Below, piece after piece: positions 21,837-33,807 of a stretch of DNA of 64,000 nucleotides; positions within the stretch are counted from its first letter, which is position 1; the number at the start of each line of letters is the position of its first letter. Source of the stretch: Platanthera guangdongensis (Eukaryota; Streptophyta; Magnoliopsida; Asparagales; Orchidaceae); assembly GCA_039583875.1 (NCBI GenBank), contig CM077163.1, forward strand, positions 236,398,646 to 236,462,645, read 5' to 3'. The notes beneath the pieces were generated by a model. That model saw only the letters and a list, made by a program, of their open reading frames with translations, searched no databases and was not told the DNA's origin. The position numbers and the translations under genes are program-made.

Positions 21837-22160
21837 AGTGTTTGCTTGGTTTTTTTGTCTTTGGTTTAGAGCACTGTTTAGCTCTATTTTTTTTTTCATC
21901 TGTTGTTTGGACTATTTCTATTGCTCTTTAGTTGATCATGAGACACTAGATGTGCTAGTACCTGATTCTCTGATTGTACTTTTGACTTTGATGTGTCGTT
22001 GCAGAGTTTATGCTTTATTCTTATGCGTGCATACTAACTTCTGTTTCCTTAATTCCAATTTATTCTGATAGATGTTGTGGACACGAATGTGTATTGAGTC
22101 GAATTCTGGTTGAACTTTACACACACCAACCATTTTCCGACGCCGGTCTCACCACAGACA

Positions 22161-22171
22161 TAGGAGGAGAT
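22161..22171 (+). promoter_or_regulatory. Polypurine tract of copia B
   Basis: TAGGAGGAGAT abuts the 3' LTR start TGTTATGAT. Elements C and D carry ATAGGAGGAGAT or TAGGAGGAGAT at the same place (minus strand), which supports its role in plus-strand priming. Confidence 0.85.
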
Positions 22172-22334
22172 TGTTATGATATTTTGTTATATGTCCGCGT
22201 GTGTCAGGACCGACTCAGAACGATCCTTTGAGTTTCGTGTCACTAGAGTGTAACAGCTCTACGTTGGAGATAATATATAAGGTCATTCCACACTTGATGA
22301 ACCTTAGTGAACTATCTTGAGCGGAGCCTCAACA
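22172..22334 (+). repeat. 3' LTR of copia B
   Basis: 163-bp partner of 16465-16627 (TGTTATGATA...CCTCAACA), followed by the ACAAC duplication and the second half of the interrupted MITE. Confidence 0.93.
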
Positions 22335-22830
22335 ACAACCGCATGAACCAGACCTTAATTGTGGTCTGATTCATGCGGTCGTAACCACTTGACCGGTGAA
22401 AATAAGTCCCCCTAAATGGAGCCTTGATCTATTATGAGTAGTTGGCCATAGTGCCCAAGCTACAACTTAATTCTTCACATTGTCGGAGAGCTCAATCACA
22501 ATTTTGTTGTGCTTGCATCTTGTGAGGATTTTTTTGTATATTTTTTTTATTTTAGCTATGTACAAATTTTAAGGTTGCATTTGCTAGATGCATATATTTC
22601 AATGGATTATTTGGAAGTTAAATTATGGTAATTAATAGAATTGGGAGGGCTTAATTAGAAAAAGATGGATGGTGGAAGAAAGAAAGAAAAGATTCAATGG
22701 TTAGTAGAGGCTTATTGGTCCACAATGGAGTTGTTCACCAAGTTGATGTCTGCCATCACCTTTGCCACCTTTCAAGTCCACTTTATTGTTTATCCTACAT
22801 GTGATGTGTTTGTTAATTATTATAAAATTC

Positions 22831-23401
22831 TCTTTCTCGACCCTAGCTAGATCTTGAGTTGTCCCTATTTTCTCAATTATTTTTGGTATTTTTGCGTGTG
22901 CACATAATATGTATGCCCCGTTGAATCATTAGACTGATTACAGCCGTCTGATTGCGAATAATTAAATGTATTTGGATTAAAACTATTCATACATACAAGT
23001 TTTTTTTAATTGTTATACATTTCACTCTTTCTCAACTCTAACTAGATTTTGAGTTGACCCTATTTTCTCAATTATTTTTGGCATTTTTGCACGTGTGTGT
23101 ATACATAATATTTATGCCCCGTTGAATCATTAGACTGATCACAACCATTTGATTGAGAATAATTTTAATTATTTGGATTAAAACTATTCATACATACAAG
23201 TTTTTTTAAATTATTATACATTTCACTCTTTCTCAACCCTAGCTTTTCTCAACCCTAGCTAGATCTTGAGTTGTTCCTATTTTCTCAATTATTTTTTGTA
23301 TTTTTGCGCGCGTGTGTGTGTAGAATATGTATGTCCCGTTGTATCATTAGACTGATTATGATCGTTTGATTGAGAATAATTAAAAGTATCTGGATTAAAA
23401 C
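22831..23401 (+). repeat. Tandem triplication of a roughly 200-bp unit
   Basis: Units begin TCTTTCTC at 22831, 23026 and 23227. Each contains TTTTCTCAATTATTTTTGG, GCCCCGTTGAATCATTAGAC (third unit with changes) and GGATTAAAACTATTCATACA. The third unit has an internal duplication of TCTCAACCCTAGCT and is cut at 23401 by the LTR that starts at 23402. No coding potential. Unit size is satellite-like but only three copies are seen. Confidence 0.9.
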
Positions 23402-24211
23402 TGTTGCGGGCCGTCCGATCATTCCCTGGTCCGGAGAAATCGGACTGCCTTAGCTCGGAATCAGATCAGACGTGCAAACCGTAAAGTAAACAACAACAAA
23501 TGACCAGAGATTTTTTTGACGTGGAAAATCCGAAAAGTGTGAAAGACCACGTCGCTGGATCTATGCCGAGCCAAAATTCACTAGTTCCTTAGAGTTTTAC
23601 AGGGATTTAGACTTGATCTCGGAGGGAGGCATGTCGCTTCTCTGTTATAATTGCAGAATGCAAAAATAAGAGAATTAAACTAAGACCTCAAAGCCTCGAT
23701 GAGATTGCTCCGGTCTTGGAAATTTGACTAAGTCCACGGAACCTTGGTGGAAGCATTCCGGTCTGAAAATTTGGCTGGGTCCACAGAACTCTGGTAGAAA
23801 CGCTCTGGCCTGAGAATTTGGCTAAGTCCACAAAACCTTGGTAGAAGCATTCAAACCCGAGAATCTGGCTAAGTCAACAGAACCTTGGTAGAGACATTCT
23901 TCTCTACTCCTCGTTTGGTCATTCCCCTCATTCTCGATCCTGTTGCAGCCCATCGTTCCCCTCGGTTTTGACTTCGTGTCGTCGTTCCTGCAAGCGGCAT
24001 CCAGCAAGTAGGTATCACCCATGCATCTTCCCGCGGGTAGCTCCAAAATTCCTGTTCCCGACACAACCTCCTGACCGTCATTCCTTGCAACAACAAGCTT
24101 GCATTTTTCCAGTTCCAGATCCTGTTGTTATTCACAACAATCCTTCTCATTATTTTCAAGAACGATTCTGTAAGCCAGCAACTCACTTCGTTTGTTGTGG
24201 CTGTTAAGCAT
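23402..24211 (-). repeat. Gypsy-type LTR of the ACGTGGA family (minus), right end unresolved
   Basis: It starts TGTTGCGGGCC and closely follows the LTR at 38510 for the first 250 bp (CTTAGCTCGGAATC, TTTTTTTGACGTGGA, TCGCTTCTCTGTTA). Between 23728 and 23913 it holds four copies of a 47-bp unit (GGCTAAGTCCACAGAACCTT core). The flanking triplication (ATTAAAAC) does not resume within the following 1 kb, so the right end was lost or rearranged. The end is set before the MITE at 24220. Confidence 0.65.
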
Positions 24212-24219
24212 TTTATGTA

Positions 24220-24422
24220 GGCTGCGTTTGGTGCGACTTGTCGCGACTTATTTGCTCTGGTGAGGTTGAACAAAAATGTCATTGTCATATCAAAATCTTT
24301 TGCTCCAAACTAGTTACTTTTTTTAATAACGGTAGTAACATTGCCATACCAAACATAAAATTAAGTTTTTGTCCAATATCACCGGAACAAATAAGTTGCG
24401 ATAAACTGTGCCAAACACAGCC
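24220..24422. mobile_element. MITE of 203 bp
   Basis: Inverted terminal arms of about 43 bp: GGCTGCGTTTGGTGCGACTT at the left, and AAATAAGTTGCGATAAAC then CCAAACACAGCC at the right. The outer ends GGCTGNGTTTGG resemble Tourist (PIF/Harbinger) MITEs. Flanking trinucleotides GTA and TTA are an imperfect match to a TWA duplication. Copia C is inserted directly at the right edge, its duplication CCTTA overlapping the last two MITE bases. Confidence 0.8.
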
Positions 24423-24425
24423 TTA

Positions 24426-25667
24426 TGTTAAAGGCTTCGCTCAAAGTATTCTACAATACCACATCTAAGTATGAAATGAGTATTTATAGTACTTTCAGCG
24501 TAGAGTAAGCCCTAGGATGACACAAACCCGTTAACCTATTCCGAGCCGGTCTAACACACTTGCAGACACATATATATATATATATATCTTTATTATATAA
24601 TACAATATACATATTTGGATCACACCATAAAATTCATCTGGACCGTTCGATCAAGCTCCGTCAAACACGGGTCGTTGGATTCAAAGCAGGAGGTCTGCAA
24701 ATAACCAAATCACCTAAGCTTGCACTGTTCACAATGGAGGAAAACCCGATACCCATTCGGAGTCCCGCGACCTCACGGCCTCACCCCCGCCGCCGCCGGC
24801 GGAGCCGCCGGCGGCCGAGAAGATCGGCCTGCGTGAGCAGGCCGACGCGGGGGGGGGGGGGGATTTTGTTTTTTTTTTCATTTTCTTTTAATTATATAAT
24901 TTATTAAATTTATTTATAATTTATAAAATTATTAAATAATTTATTAAATTTATTTATAATTTATAAAATTATTAAATTTTATAAATTTAATAAAATTTTA
25001 TTAAAATTTAGTAAAAAATTTCTATTAAAATTTTTATTAAAAGCTGGGCCGCGTGCGAAGCCCGCCGGGGTATTAAATTTATTTATAATTTATAAAATTA
25101 TTAAATTTTATAAATTTAATAAAATTTTATTAAAATTTAATAAAAAATTTCTATTAAAATTTTTATTAAAAGCTGGGCCGCGGGCGAAGCCCGCCGGGGG
25201 GTCAAGCGGGCCAATCCCGCCGGGGGTTCAAGCGGGAGAAGCTCGCTTGATCGCGGGCGAAGCCCGCAGCGACGCATCAAGAACGGGCGGAGCCCGTTCG
25301 AAGATGCGGGGGGAGGGCGAACCCCGCCGGGGGGTCAAGCGGGCCATACAATTTTATTAAAATTTAATAAAAATTTTCTATTAAAATTTTTATTAAAAGC
25401 TGGGCCGCGGGCGAAGCCCGCCGGGGGGGCGGGCGAAGCCCGCCGGGGGGTTAAGCGGGAGAAGGCCGCTTGATCGCGGGCGAAGCCCGCAGCGACGCAT
25501 CGAGAACGGGCGGTGCCCGTTCGAAGATGCGGGGGGAGGGCGAACCCCGCCGGGGGGTCAAGCGGGCTTCGCCCGCTTGATTGCGGGCGAAGCCCGCAGC
25601 GGCGCATCGAGAACGGGCGGAGCCCGTTCGAAGATGCTAGTATATATATATATATATATATATAACA
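24426..25667 (-). repeat. 3' LTR of copia C (with Helitron insert)
   Basis: Plus-strand start TGTTAAAGGC at 24426, end ATAACA at 25667. Without the insert at 24587-25640 it is about 190 bp, close to the 163-bp LTR of element B. The TATA-like TATTTATAG (minus) is near 24480. Confidence 0.88.
24587..25640 (+). mobile_element. Non-autonomous Helitron-like element H1
   Basis: It lies inside a (TA)n tract between A (24586) and T (25641), the Helitron target. The 5' end reads TCTTTATTATATAATAC. The 3' end is CTAG at 25637-25640, preceded seven bases upstream by the hairpin GAACGGGCGGAGCCCGTTC (25611-25629), which fits Helitron 3' structure. There is no Rep/helicase. The interior alternates AT-rich blocks (TTTATTTATAATTTATAA) with GC-rich hairpins such as GCGGGCGAAGCCCGC. 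The terminal hairpin region occurs three times (about 25252, 25475 and 25583), so the 3' end has been duplicated in tandem. A 14-base G run is at about 24849-24862. Confidence 0.7.
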
Positions 25668-25976
25668 ATCTCCTCCTATGTACGCTGTGAACCCAGACTT
25701 CAGATAGAGAGTGGTTTGTGAAAAGTTCAATCAACCGTGAATCATACACAACCATGTCTAGCACCTGTTTCAAACAAAATTAGACCTAAGCACAAAATAG
25801 TATGCACACATAAGTAAGCAAAACTCAGCTGCAACACATAAATAGTCTCAGGTACAACAAGACACAAGCCATATATGTCTGGCGTCACAGGTCAACAGAG
25901 AGCTATAAAGTTCAAACAAACAGTGCGCTAAAACAATGTTTTGAACAGAAGTAGCAAAAGATAAACTAATAACACT

Positions 25977-26075
25977 CTAAAACTCATCATCCAAAAGATC
26001 ATCCTGATCTGGATTCCAGTCAACCAGTGCTCCTCCTATCCCAGCAACCCCTGCAATTTCAATAGAGAATTTCAT
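25977..26075 (-). CDS. Conserved post-pol micro-ORF of copia C (32 residues)
   Basis: ATG (26073-26075) to TAG (25977-25979) encodes MKFSIEIAGVAGIGGALVDW followed by NPDQDDLLDDEF. It lies between RNase H and the 3' LTR. Element D has a shorter version (26 residues), and element B a frameshifted one. C and D share MKF, AG, GGA, VD and a DDD-rich end, and their length difference is a multiple of three. The product would be small and acidic. No known family recognised. Alternatively the ATTGCAG before GGGTTGCTGGG could be a splice acceptor, making this a 3' exon. No RNA evidence is available here. Confidence 0.45.
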   Translation of the reverse strand: MKFSIEIAGVAGIGGALVDWNPDQDDLLDDEF

Positions 26076-26639
26076 TTCAGAATGAATTCTATCATTTACA
26101 AATTTGCAAATATCTAGTTTTACAAAAAAAGAACTTAGTATTGATCATTTTAATTATGCTGGGAGGACACGTTCACAGAGTTTATAGTTTTACCTCAGAA
26201 CCTGATATCTGTTTCAACCGAAACAATTCCAGACTTCTAGACACCGCAACTATATCTGTGATCTTATATGGAATGTCACAGTTACTACCCTTATAAAGTT
26301 AATTGAAACACATCAAGTTTGGAATGGAACCAATCTCCAGAAGAAGAGACAAGACCAAGTCAGATTGTGTTATCAAATTTGGAATAACACTCTCCTACAA
26401 GGCAAAAACCGAATCTAGGTGAAGTTGTTAGCATCAAGTTTGGAATGAAACAACTTACCAGATCCAAGCTCAATAACCAAGAGCAGCAACAGAGCACAAC
26501 ATGCTTACTTTGACAAATGAAATCAGAATAATCAAAACGTTTGGACAAATGCTGAACTAAATCGCCTATTGCTGAACTACGGCTAAACTAAATCTCTTTT
26601 AGTCTCATTTCCCTCACTATTTTGATTAGACGGTCTTTT

Positions 26640-29140
26640 AACATTCCTTTCGACAATGGATCAGCCAGGTTATTCTTTGAACGTACATCGATCAAAGTGA
26701 TAATTCCCTATTCTTTCAGATAATTCAACAAGTCATGTCTCAGTCGTACATGTCTCCTCTTAGTATTATAGAGGGTATTTTTAACAACTTGAAATGTTGC
26801 TTGATTATCACAATACAAGCTCAACGAGTTGACTTGTAACTTAGACAAGGGAATGTCTAAAATCAAGTTCCTGATCCAATCTGCCTCTTCACCGGCCAAG
26901 TCTAAGGCAAACAACACGACTTCCATAGACGACAATGTTATACAGGTTTGTCTTTTAGATTTCCAAGTGATACTAGCTCCACCCAAAGTGAATATATATC
27001 CACTGGTGGATTTGATGTTCCCGACTTCTGAACACCATGACGCATCAGAATGTCCCTCCATAGAAGGTGGGTAACCAATGTAGCACAAAGCATGATCTTT
27101 AGTACCTTTCAGGTACCTCAATAGCCTATCTAGGGCTTCCCAATGCTCTTTGCCTGGATTACTGGTAAAACGACTCAACGTGCTAACCAAAAAAGCAATG
27201 TCTGGTCTAGTACAACTTGTGGCATATATGAGACTACCAATTATCTTGGAATACCTAACTTGATCAATGTTGGTCTCTACATTAGGACTCAACTTAACAT
27301 TATGATCAAATGACGTCTCAATCGGCCTACAGTTATCATATCCCAAAGTAGAAAGAAGTTGCTCAATATAATGAGTCTGACTAAGAGTAACTCAACCTTT
27401 GTCAACTCTCACCTTCATATATAACAGAGTATCTACAGGACTAAGGTCCTTCATGTCAAAAGCTTCTACTAGAGTAGATTTAATATCACTAACTGCAGTA
27501 AGATTAGACCCCAAAATAAACATGTCATGAACATATAAGCATATGATGCCTGTCTGATTCGACAATGAGCAGTGATAAAGACATTTGTCTAAAAGACTAG
27601 ACTGAAATCCGAGGCTCTTTACCACCTGGTCAAACTTCATGTGCCACATCTTAGGCGCTTGTTTAAGCTCATATATTGATTTATCCAGTTTGCACACTTT
27701 ATCTTTTTGATCTTTCTACACATAACCGTCAGGTTGTGTAATGTAGATCCTTTCATCAAGCTCTCCCTTTAAGAAGGCTGTTTTTACATCCATCTGATGA
27801 ACTATAAAGTTCTCGATAGACGTTAGGGCCAGAAAAATCCTGATAGTCGATAGGTGACATACATGTGAATAAACATCAAAATAGTCTATTCCCCCATGTT
27901 ATTTATAACCTTTAGCTACTAAACGCGCTTTATACCTGGCTATAAACCCATCACTATGTAGTTTCTTCTTCAACACTCACTTGCATCCTAAGACTTTAGC
28001 GCCTTTCGGCAAGTCAACTAGATGTCATGTATTGTTATATAACAATGAGTCCATCTCATCATCAATGGCTTCTGCCCACATTAACGAATCTCTAGATCTC
28101 ATTGCCTCCTGGTAGGAGAATGAATCATCCTCTAAGTGGTAGGTGACGAAATTCACACCAAAGTTCTTAGGGATCCTCTCTCTTGTATATGTTCTAAGTG
28201 GAACAGGTTCCACCTCTAAAGGTTGGGGAGCAGTGCTAGAAGGTCCAGCTACAGGTTCTACGATAAATTCTAAAATCATATCATTAGACCTGGAAACAGA
28301 CAAACCATGATCCTTGACAAATTTATCTTCAAATAATATGGCATCTCTAGACTCTATCAGGATATTCATAGATAGATCGAGAAATCTGTCGGCTGCACTA
28401 TCTTCTGTACTACCTAGATAGACACATGTTGTCGTCTTAGGTCTCACCTTAGGCCTCTTAAGGTCTTGTATACGCATATAGACAATACAGTCTCAGGTAT
28501 TTAGAATCCCACAAATCATACGGGGTAGCAGTGAGCTGAGAAAGAGGCAATCTATTCAGAATGTGATTTGCAGCACGAACTGCTTCTCCCTAAAAGGAAT
28601 TAGGCATGTCAGCTGTTAAGAGCATAGAATTCAACATTTCTGTTAAAGTTCTATTCTTACGCTCGACAACACCATTTGACTGGGGTGAGTAAGGAGCTGT
28701 GGTTTCAAGAATTATTCCATCAGATACACAGAATTCCTTGAACCCAGTAGCAGTATATTCTCCTCATCGATCACTTCTAAATCTTTTTATTTTCAGGTTT
28801 AACTAATTTTCCACACGAGACTTGAAATTCTTAAATATCTTAAAAGTTTCGTCTTTCGATTTTAACAGATACACATGACAATATCTAGAAAAATTGTCTA
28901 TGAATGTAATCAGATACTTTCTTCCCCCTCTAGTGACGTGACTACGAAAATCACAGAGGTCTAGAAACCGATTTGAATGGCTGTCTAGTGATTTTGGTTT
29001 ATGCACACACCTTACACTTATCAAATCGAATCGACAGATCTAAGAGGATGTTATTAATTTTTGCTAGATCTAGCATTTTCCTATAATTCACATGTCCAAG
29101 TCTGTTATGTAACAATTTAGGATCAATAAGGTTCGAACTT
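26640..29140 (-). pseudogene. Integrase, reverse transcriptase and RNase H of copia C
   Basis: Minus-strand pieces in order: an integrase core fragment (CDFRSHVTRGGRKYLITFIDN, HVYLLKSKDETF, about 28960-28800), SPQSNGVVERKN-like sequence near 28670, and the integrase C-terminal CVYLGSTEDSAADRF. The RT follows, then RNase H (TRPDIAFLVSTLSRFTSN, SDASWCSEVGNIKSTSGYIF, LYCDNQATFQVV). The RT box reads YVHDMFILGS: the first aspartate is histidine (27527-27529), so polymerase is inactivated. The RNase H frame (26708-27346) is open for 212 codons but its active-site acidic set cannot be fully checked by eye. Several stops elsewhere. Confidence 0.87.
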
Positions 29141-29142
29141 AT

Positions 29143-30135
29143 TTAATTAATGCTATCGTTGTTTAAGCTAAATCTATACATTCTGTTGATCAGATACGCA
29201 CACCCAAAATAATGTGAATTTACCGATAAAGTCATTCTACCATTTTGAGTTGTGAATGACATCCCAGCCTTATCTAATAAACTTATGGAAATCAGATTCT
29301 TACTTATGGAAGGAACTGCTTTAACATTTTTTAAGATTAAAGTTTTACCTGAACAGAGGACTAGCGCAGCTGTCCCGACATGAGTGACAACGGTCTCTCC
29401 TCCATTGCAAGCTTCCACTTTCTCTTGGACTGCCACGACCTTAGAAAGAAGACCTCTGTCATTAGTAACATGACATGTAGCACCGCTATCCAGCCACCAC
29501 TCAGAGGATGTACTGCGGTGACTAGTCCCGACAATAGCCACGAATGGCCTGGGTTCTGGGTTGTCGACCGACATATGTCCATTATTTTGATCCTCCAGGT
29601 GGATGAGTCTTTTGAGTCTTCTAGAGTGGTCTCCTCCTCCATTCTGAAGGTGAACCATCGAGGAGGCATCTTGTGCAGAATCAGACTTACAAAGAGACTG
29701 TCAGATATTTCAGACTGTTCGTCCGCCAACTTGAGATGCAGTTTTTTCCAGTTCAATAATTTGAGAGGTGATTGAAGAATTTATATCAAATTTTAAGTTA
29801 AAAAATTGCTCAATAAGGGGAATTGTCAATGATCCCTCCGCCTCTTGGAATTTTGAGCAATCCCAAATCTCCTTTGCAGTCTTACAACTACTGTAGGTCA
29901 TGGCGAGATGAGGATTTAGGGATCTTCGGAGATAGTCCCTGCAAAGAACATCATCCTTACCCAACTGAAAGGCGTCCACACCCTCACGGGTAGTGGCGTA
30001 GTCACTCAGAACTGCGTAGAAAAAGCCACGTTCTTTCATCCCCATGTTTAACGTGTAGTTGCCAAACGTGAAAGTCAGTGGTAGCGAATGACTGAAGCTC
30101 CATGATATCGAGTGAGCTACACCTCGACATCTCAA
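29143..30135 (-). pseudogene. gag and protease of copia C
   Basis: Gag pieces FQLGKDDVLCRDYLRRSLNP, TAKEIWDCSKFQEAEGSLTI and ITSQIIELEKTASQ lie at 30135-29710. The frame then shifts to SLFVSLILHKMPPRWFTFRM. A deletion has removed the CCHC zinc knuckle that elements B and D keep between gag and protease. The protease motif WWLDSGATCHV is intact (near 29500), followed by NSHYFGCAYLINRMYRFSLN. Capsid assembly and RNA binding should be lost. Confidence 0.83.
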
Positions 30136-31292
30136 TTATTTTGAACAGAAAACTAGTAAGAAGTCACCTGATCTGCGCGGAGACGACCCAGTGTCTTCAG
30201 ATCCAATCCAGAAAATTTGTTTGTATCCAAGCAGTATAGAGAGGACGCAAAACTCCTCCTACAGCCCGAAAACAGAGTGATGCCAGTGAACACATCTTTC
30301 AGATCTAAATATAGCCTACCGTCTGACAACGGAGAGATCTGACAAGAGGGCCAAGTAGATCTGATGATACTTCCAAGGCTCAGCACAAATTTATTTCCCT
30401 TCCTTGTGATCTTGGTGGACGGGCAAGGAAGTCACAAAAAATGTTTCCTCCAAGCCTTTGGAAGAGAAGATCTTGTGGCTCTTGATCTCTCCAAGGAGAA
30501 TAGAGCCTGAACCTGGATACTCCACCAGAGAAAAGAAACTACCGATTTTTTTTTTGAAATCTGGCACTCTTGGATAGCTTTGGAAATTTTGAGAGGGACT
30601 AGCAGATCTGACAAAATGGATCCCGAAAAATCTTGATCCCAGACGATCAACGCATAAGGGAAAAATCTGACTCTTCTCGATCGGCTATAGTTGAAATGAG
30701 AACTAGAGATCTGGCCCTTCTCTTCCTTGCGATCGAAGAATTTCTGCCTTGATCAAGGACAGTGCAGGGACTAGCAGATCTGTCATGACCCTTCCAGCGA
30801 TCAGATGATCTGGCGAGATCCAGCAAGATCCGACGATATCCGGCAAGATCGGGCAAGATCTGGGAAGAAGAAATATTCCAACAAGCAGGCGGCAGCGGGT
30901 GTGGCAGAATATGCAAAAAATGGAAAGGCTTGGAGTGCTGGCAGATCTACGACTCGCACTGGAATTGACGATCCAGAGAAGAATCGAGTTCCAGTCGCGC
31001 TGTGACGGTGGACCACTTCTTGATCTTGAACCACTTCGGTTTCTTTGACGACGACGACCCGACGCCCCACAATATCCCACGCCCAGAGAGAGACGACGGA
31101 ATCAAAAAAGAGGCGGAGTGATCCAGAGAAGAATAGTGGCGGATGATCGGCGGCCTTCCTCCTCGGAATCGTGATCCATGAACAGGATGGGAGCGGCGCG
31201 GGTAGAATCGCGAAATCGGGAAGCAGTGGAGTCGCGAAGAAGAGCGGCGGATCGAAAAAACCCTAGCAGAGCGCAGAACGGTACTTTGAGAA
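30136..31292 (-). other. 5' leader of copia C
   Basis: The sequence between the 5' LTR and gag is non-coding and rich in GATCTGGC/GATCCGGC-type repeats (30780-30860). It begins after the LTR with TTCTCAAAGTACC on the minus strand, again without the usual TGGTATCAGAGC primer site. Confidence 0.6.
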
Positions 31293-31430
31293 TGTTAAAG
31301 GCTCCGCTCAAAGTATTCTACAATACCACATCTGAGTATGGAATGAGTATTTATAGTACTTCCAGCGTAGAGCAAGCCCTAGGATGACATGAACCCGTTA
31401 ACCTATTCCGAGTCGGTCTAACACACGAGC

Positions 31431-32655
<1,225 letters not shown>

Positions 32656-32664
32656 AACACCTTA

Positions 32665-33466
32665 TTCATCACAAATTTGCAGCAAATCTTAAATCCCTTG
32701 AGTTTTCTGGAGATGAAGATGAGTGATGTAGCAAATGCTAGAGTGTGTGCACACAATTACAAGTTACGCGTGTAATTTGTGTGAGTGCAACATTTCATCA
32801 AACACGTGGCGTGCAATCGACGAGTTTCAACAACAAATTAACACCACTACGCATGCAATACTCAACCATCAATGATGAGATAACGGACGCAATATTTCAA
32901 TGTAGAGATTTTCACCGATTAACGAGAAGTCGCCAACAAGATCGAGATACCAAGTGCGAGCCTTCCGACCAATTGGGTGGAGAGCGGCGACGGACCATGT
33001 CTAGCCCCGATTCGTCCGCCTTTTCCAATTGCACACTAATTCGTTCGCACACCACAAAACTCAAAAAAGTAGACGAAGCACACGCAAGGTGGAGGTGAGA
33101 AAGGCATTACCCAACCGGATGAGATCCAGAGAAGAAGATCGCGACGGGTACCGGCCCAAGAGATCGCGTCACGAACGACGAAGGGGCGGCTAGTCGGAAT
33201 CACGCCGGGCGTGGACGTTCGGTCGGGAAAGGGGACGAGCTCGCCAGTCGACGACGAAGGATGGAGGTCGAGGGAGATAGGAGTGGAGTCACACCACCAA
33301 GAGGGCACCGGGTGTCACGCCAGAGTGAGGGGGGGGGGGGGGGGTCGTCGCCGGTGTCGCGCCAGGCGGGCTACCCCCGGTGTCGCGACGGACGGAAGGG
33401 GGGCGCAGAGAATGTCGTCGATCCGCTGGTTGCTCCTGTCGCGGGAGAAGAGGGGAACCCCTTTTT
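32665..33466. other. Unassigned spacer
   Basis: No supported gene. The left part is AT-rich. From 33100 to 33450 it is GC-rich with a run of about 17 G at 33329. Open frames here overlap on both strands and show no recognisable motifs. Confidence 0.4.
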
Positions 33467-33807
33467 TGTCAAGATAAATTTCATTAGGGTTTCAAGCCAT
33501 AAAGAGGAGTATTTATACTCCCCCCAAACTAATTCTAGAGACAAACTTTAAGATCTAATCATAGCCATCCAAGAGTTGTAAACTAAAATAAAAATGCAGG
33601 GAAAGGAACTAGTCTGTGACCGCCTAACATTTTGGTCGATAAGACTCGCAATAGTAAATAAAATGTAACGAGATAGTTTTAGAAACAAATAGACTATAAA
33701 ACTCATCGTTTGTAGTGGAGCATGTCGCAGTAGACCTTCCTTGTATTGGGGCGAAGGTCGTAGCCGCGCGACGCGTTGTTGAGGGGAACCAGACATATAT
33801 GGCATCA
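33467..33807 (-). repeat. 3' LTR of a Ty3/gypsy chromovirus (minus)
   Basis: Inferred 341-bp LTR: the minus-strand start TGATGCCATA lies directly after a polypurine tract (GAGCGGGGGAGGAT, plus complement at 33808-33821), and the end is CTTGACA near 33467. A TATA-like GAGTATAAATACTCC (minus) lies near 33505-33520. The size fits Reina-type chromoviruses. No partner LTR in the window. Confidence 0.6.

Larger units (their letters stand above)
16465..22334 (+). mobile_element. Ty1/copia element B, complete ends, decayed coding
   Basis: LTRs of 163 bp lie at 16465-16627 and 22172-22334, flanked by ACAAC at 16460-16464 and 22335-22339. Hand comparison finds about 17 differences between the LTRs (about 10 percent), so this is the oldest of the three short-LTR copies. 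Order: leader, gag, protease, truncated integrase, RT, RNase H, a micro-ORF remnant, polypurine tract and 3' LTR, as expected for copia. Many stop codons are TGA or TAG at tryptophan positions. It inserted into a MITE. Confidence 0.95.
16418..22423. mobile_element. MITE split by copia element B
   Basis: After removing copia B, the flanks (16418-16464 and 22340-22423) join into one palindromic unit of about 130 bp. Its arms share GGGGGACTTATTTTCACCGG, then GTCAAG, GTTAC and ACCGCATGAA, with a short central loop around TTAATTGTGG. The outer ends (GGGCGTCGTTTGG and CTAAATGGAGCC) are imperfect. The unit has no coding capacity. Superfamily not assigned. Confidence 0.75.

Noticed and set aside
21775..22068. 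97-codon hydrophobic frame near the 3' end of copia B (possible env-like gene)
   Set aside because: Elements C and D have no counterpart in frame and the hydrophobicity comes from T-rich sequence. It overlaps the micro-ORF in another frame.
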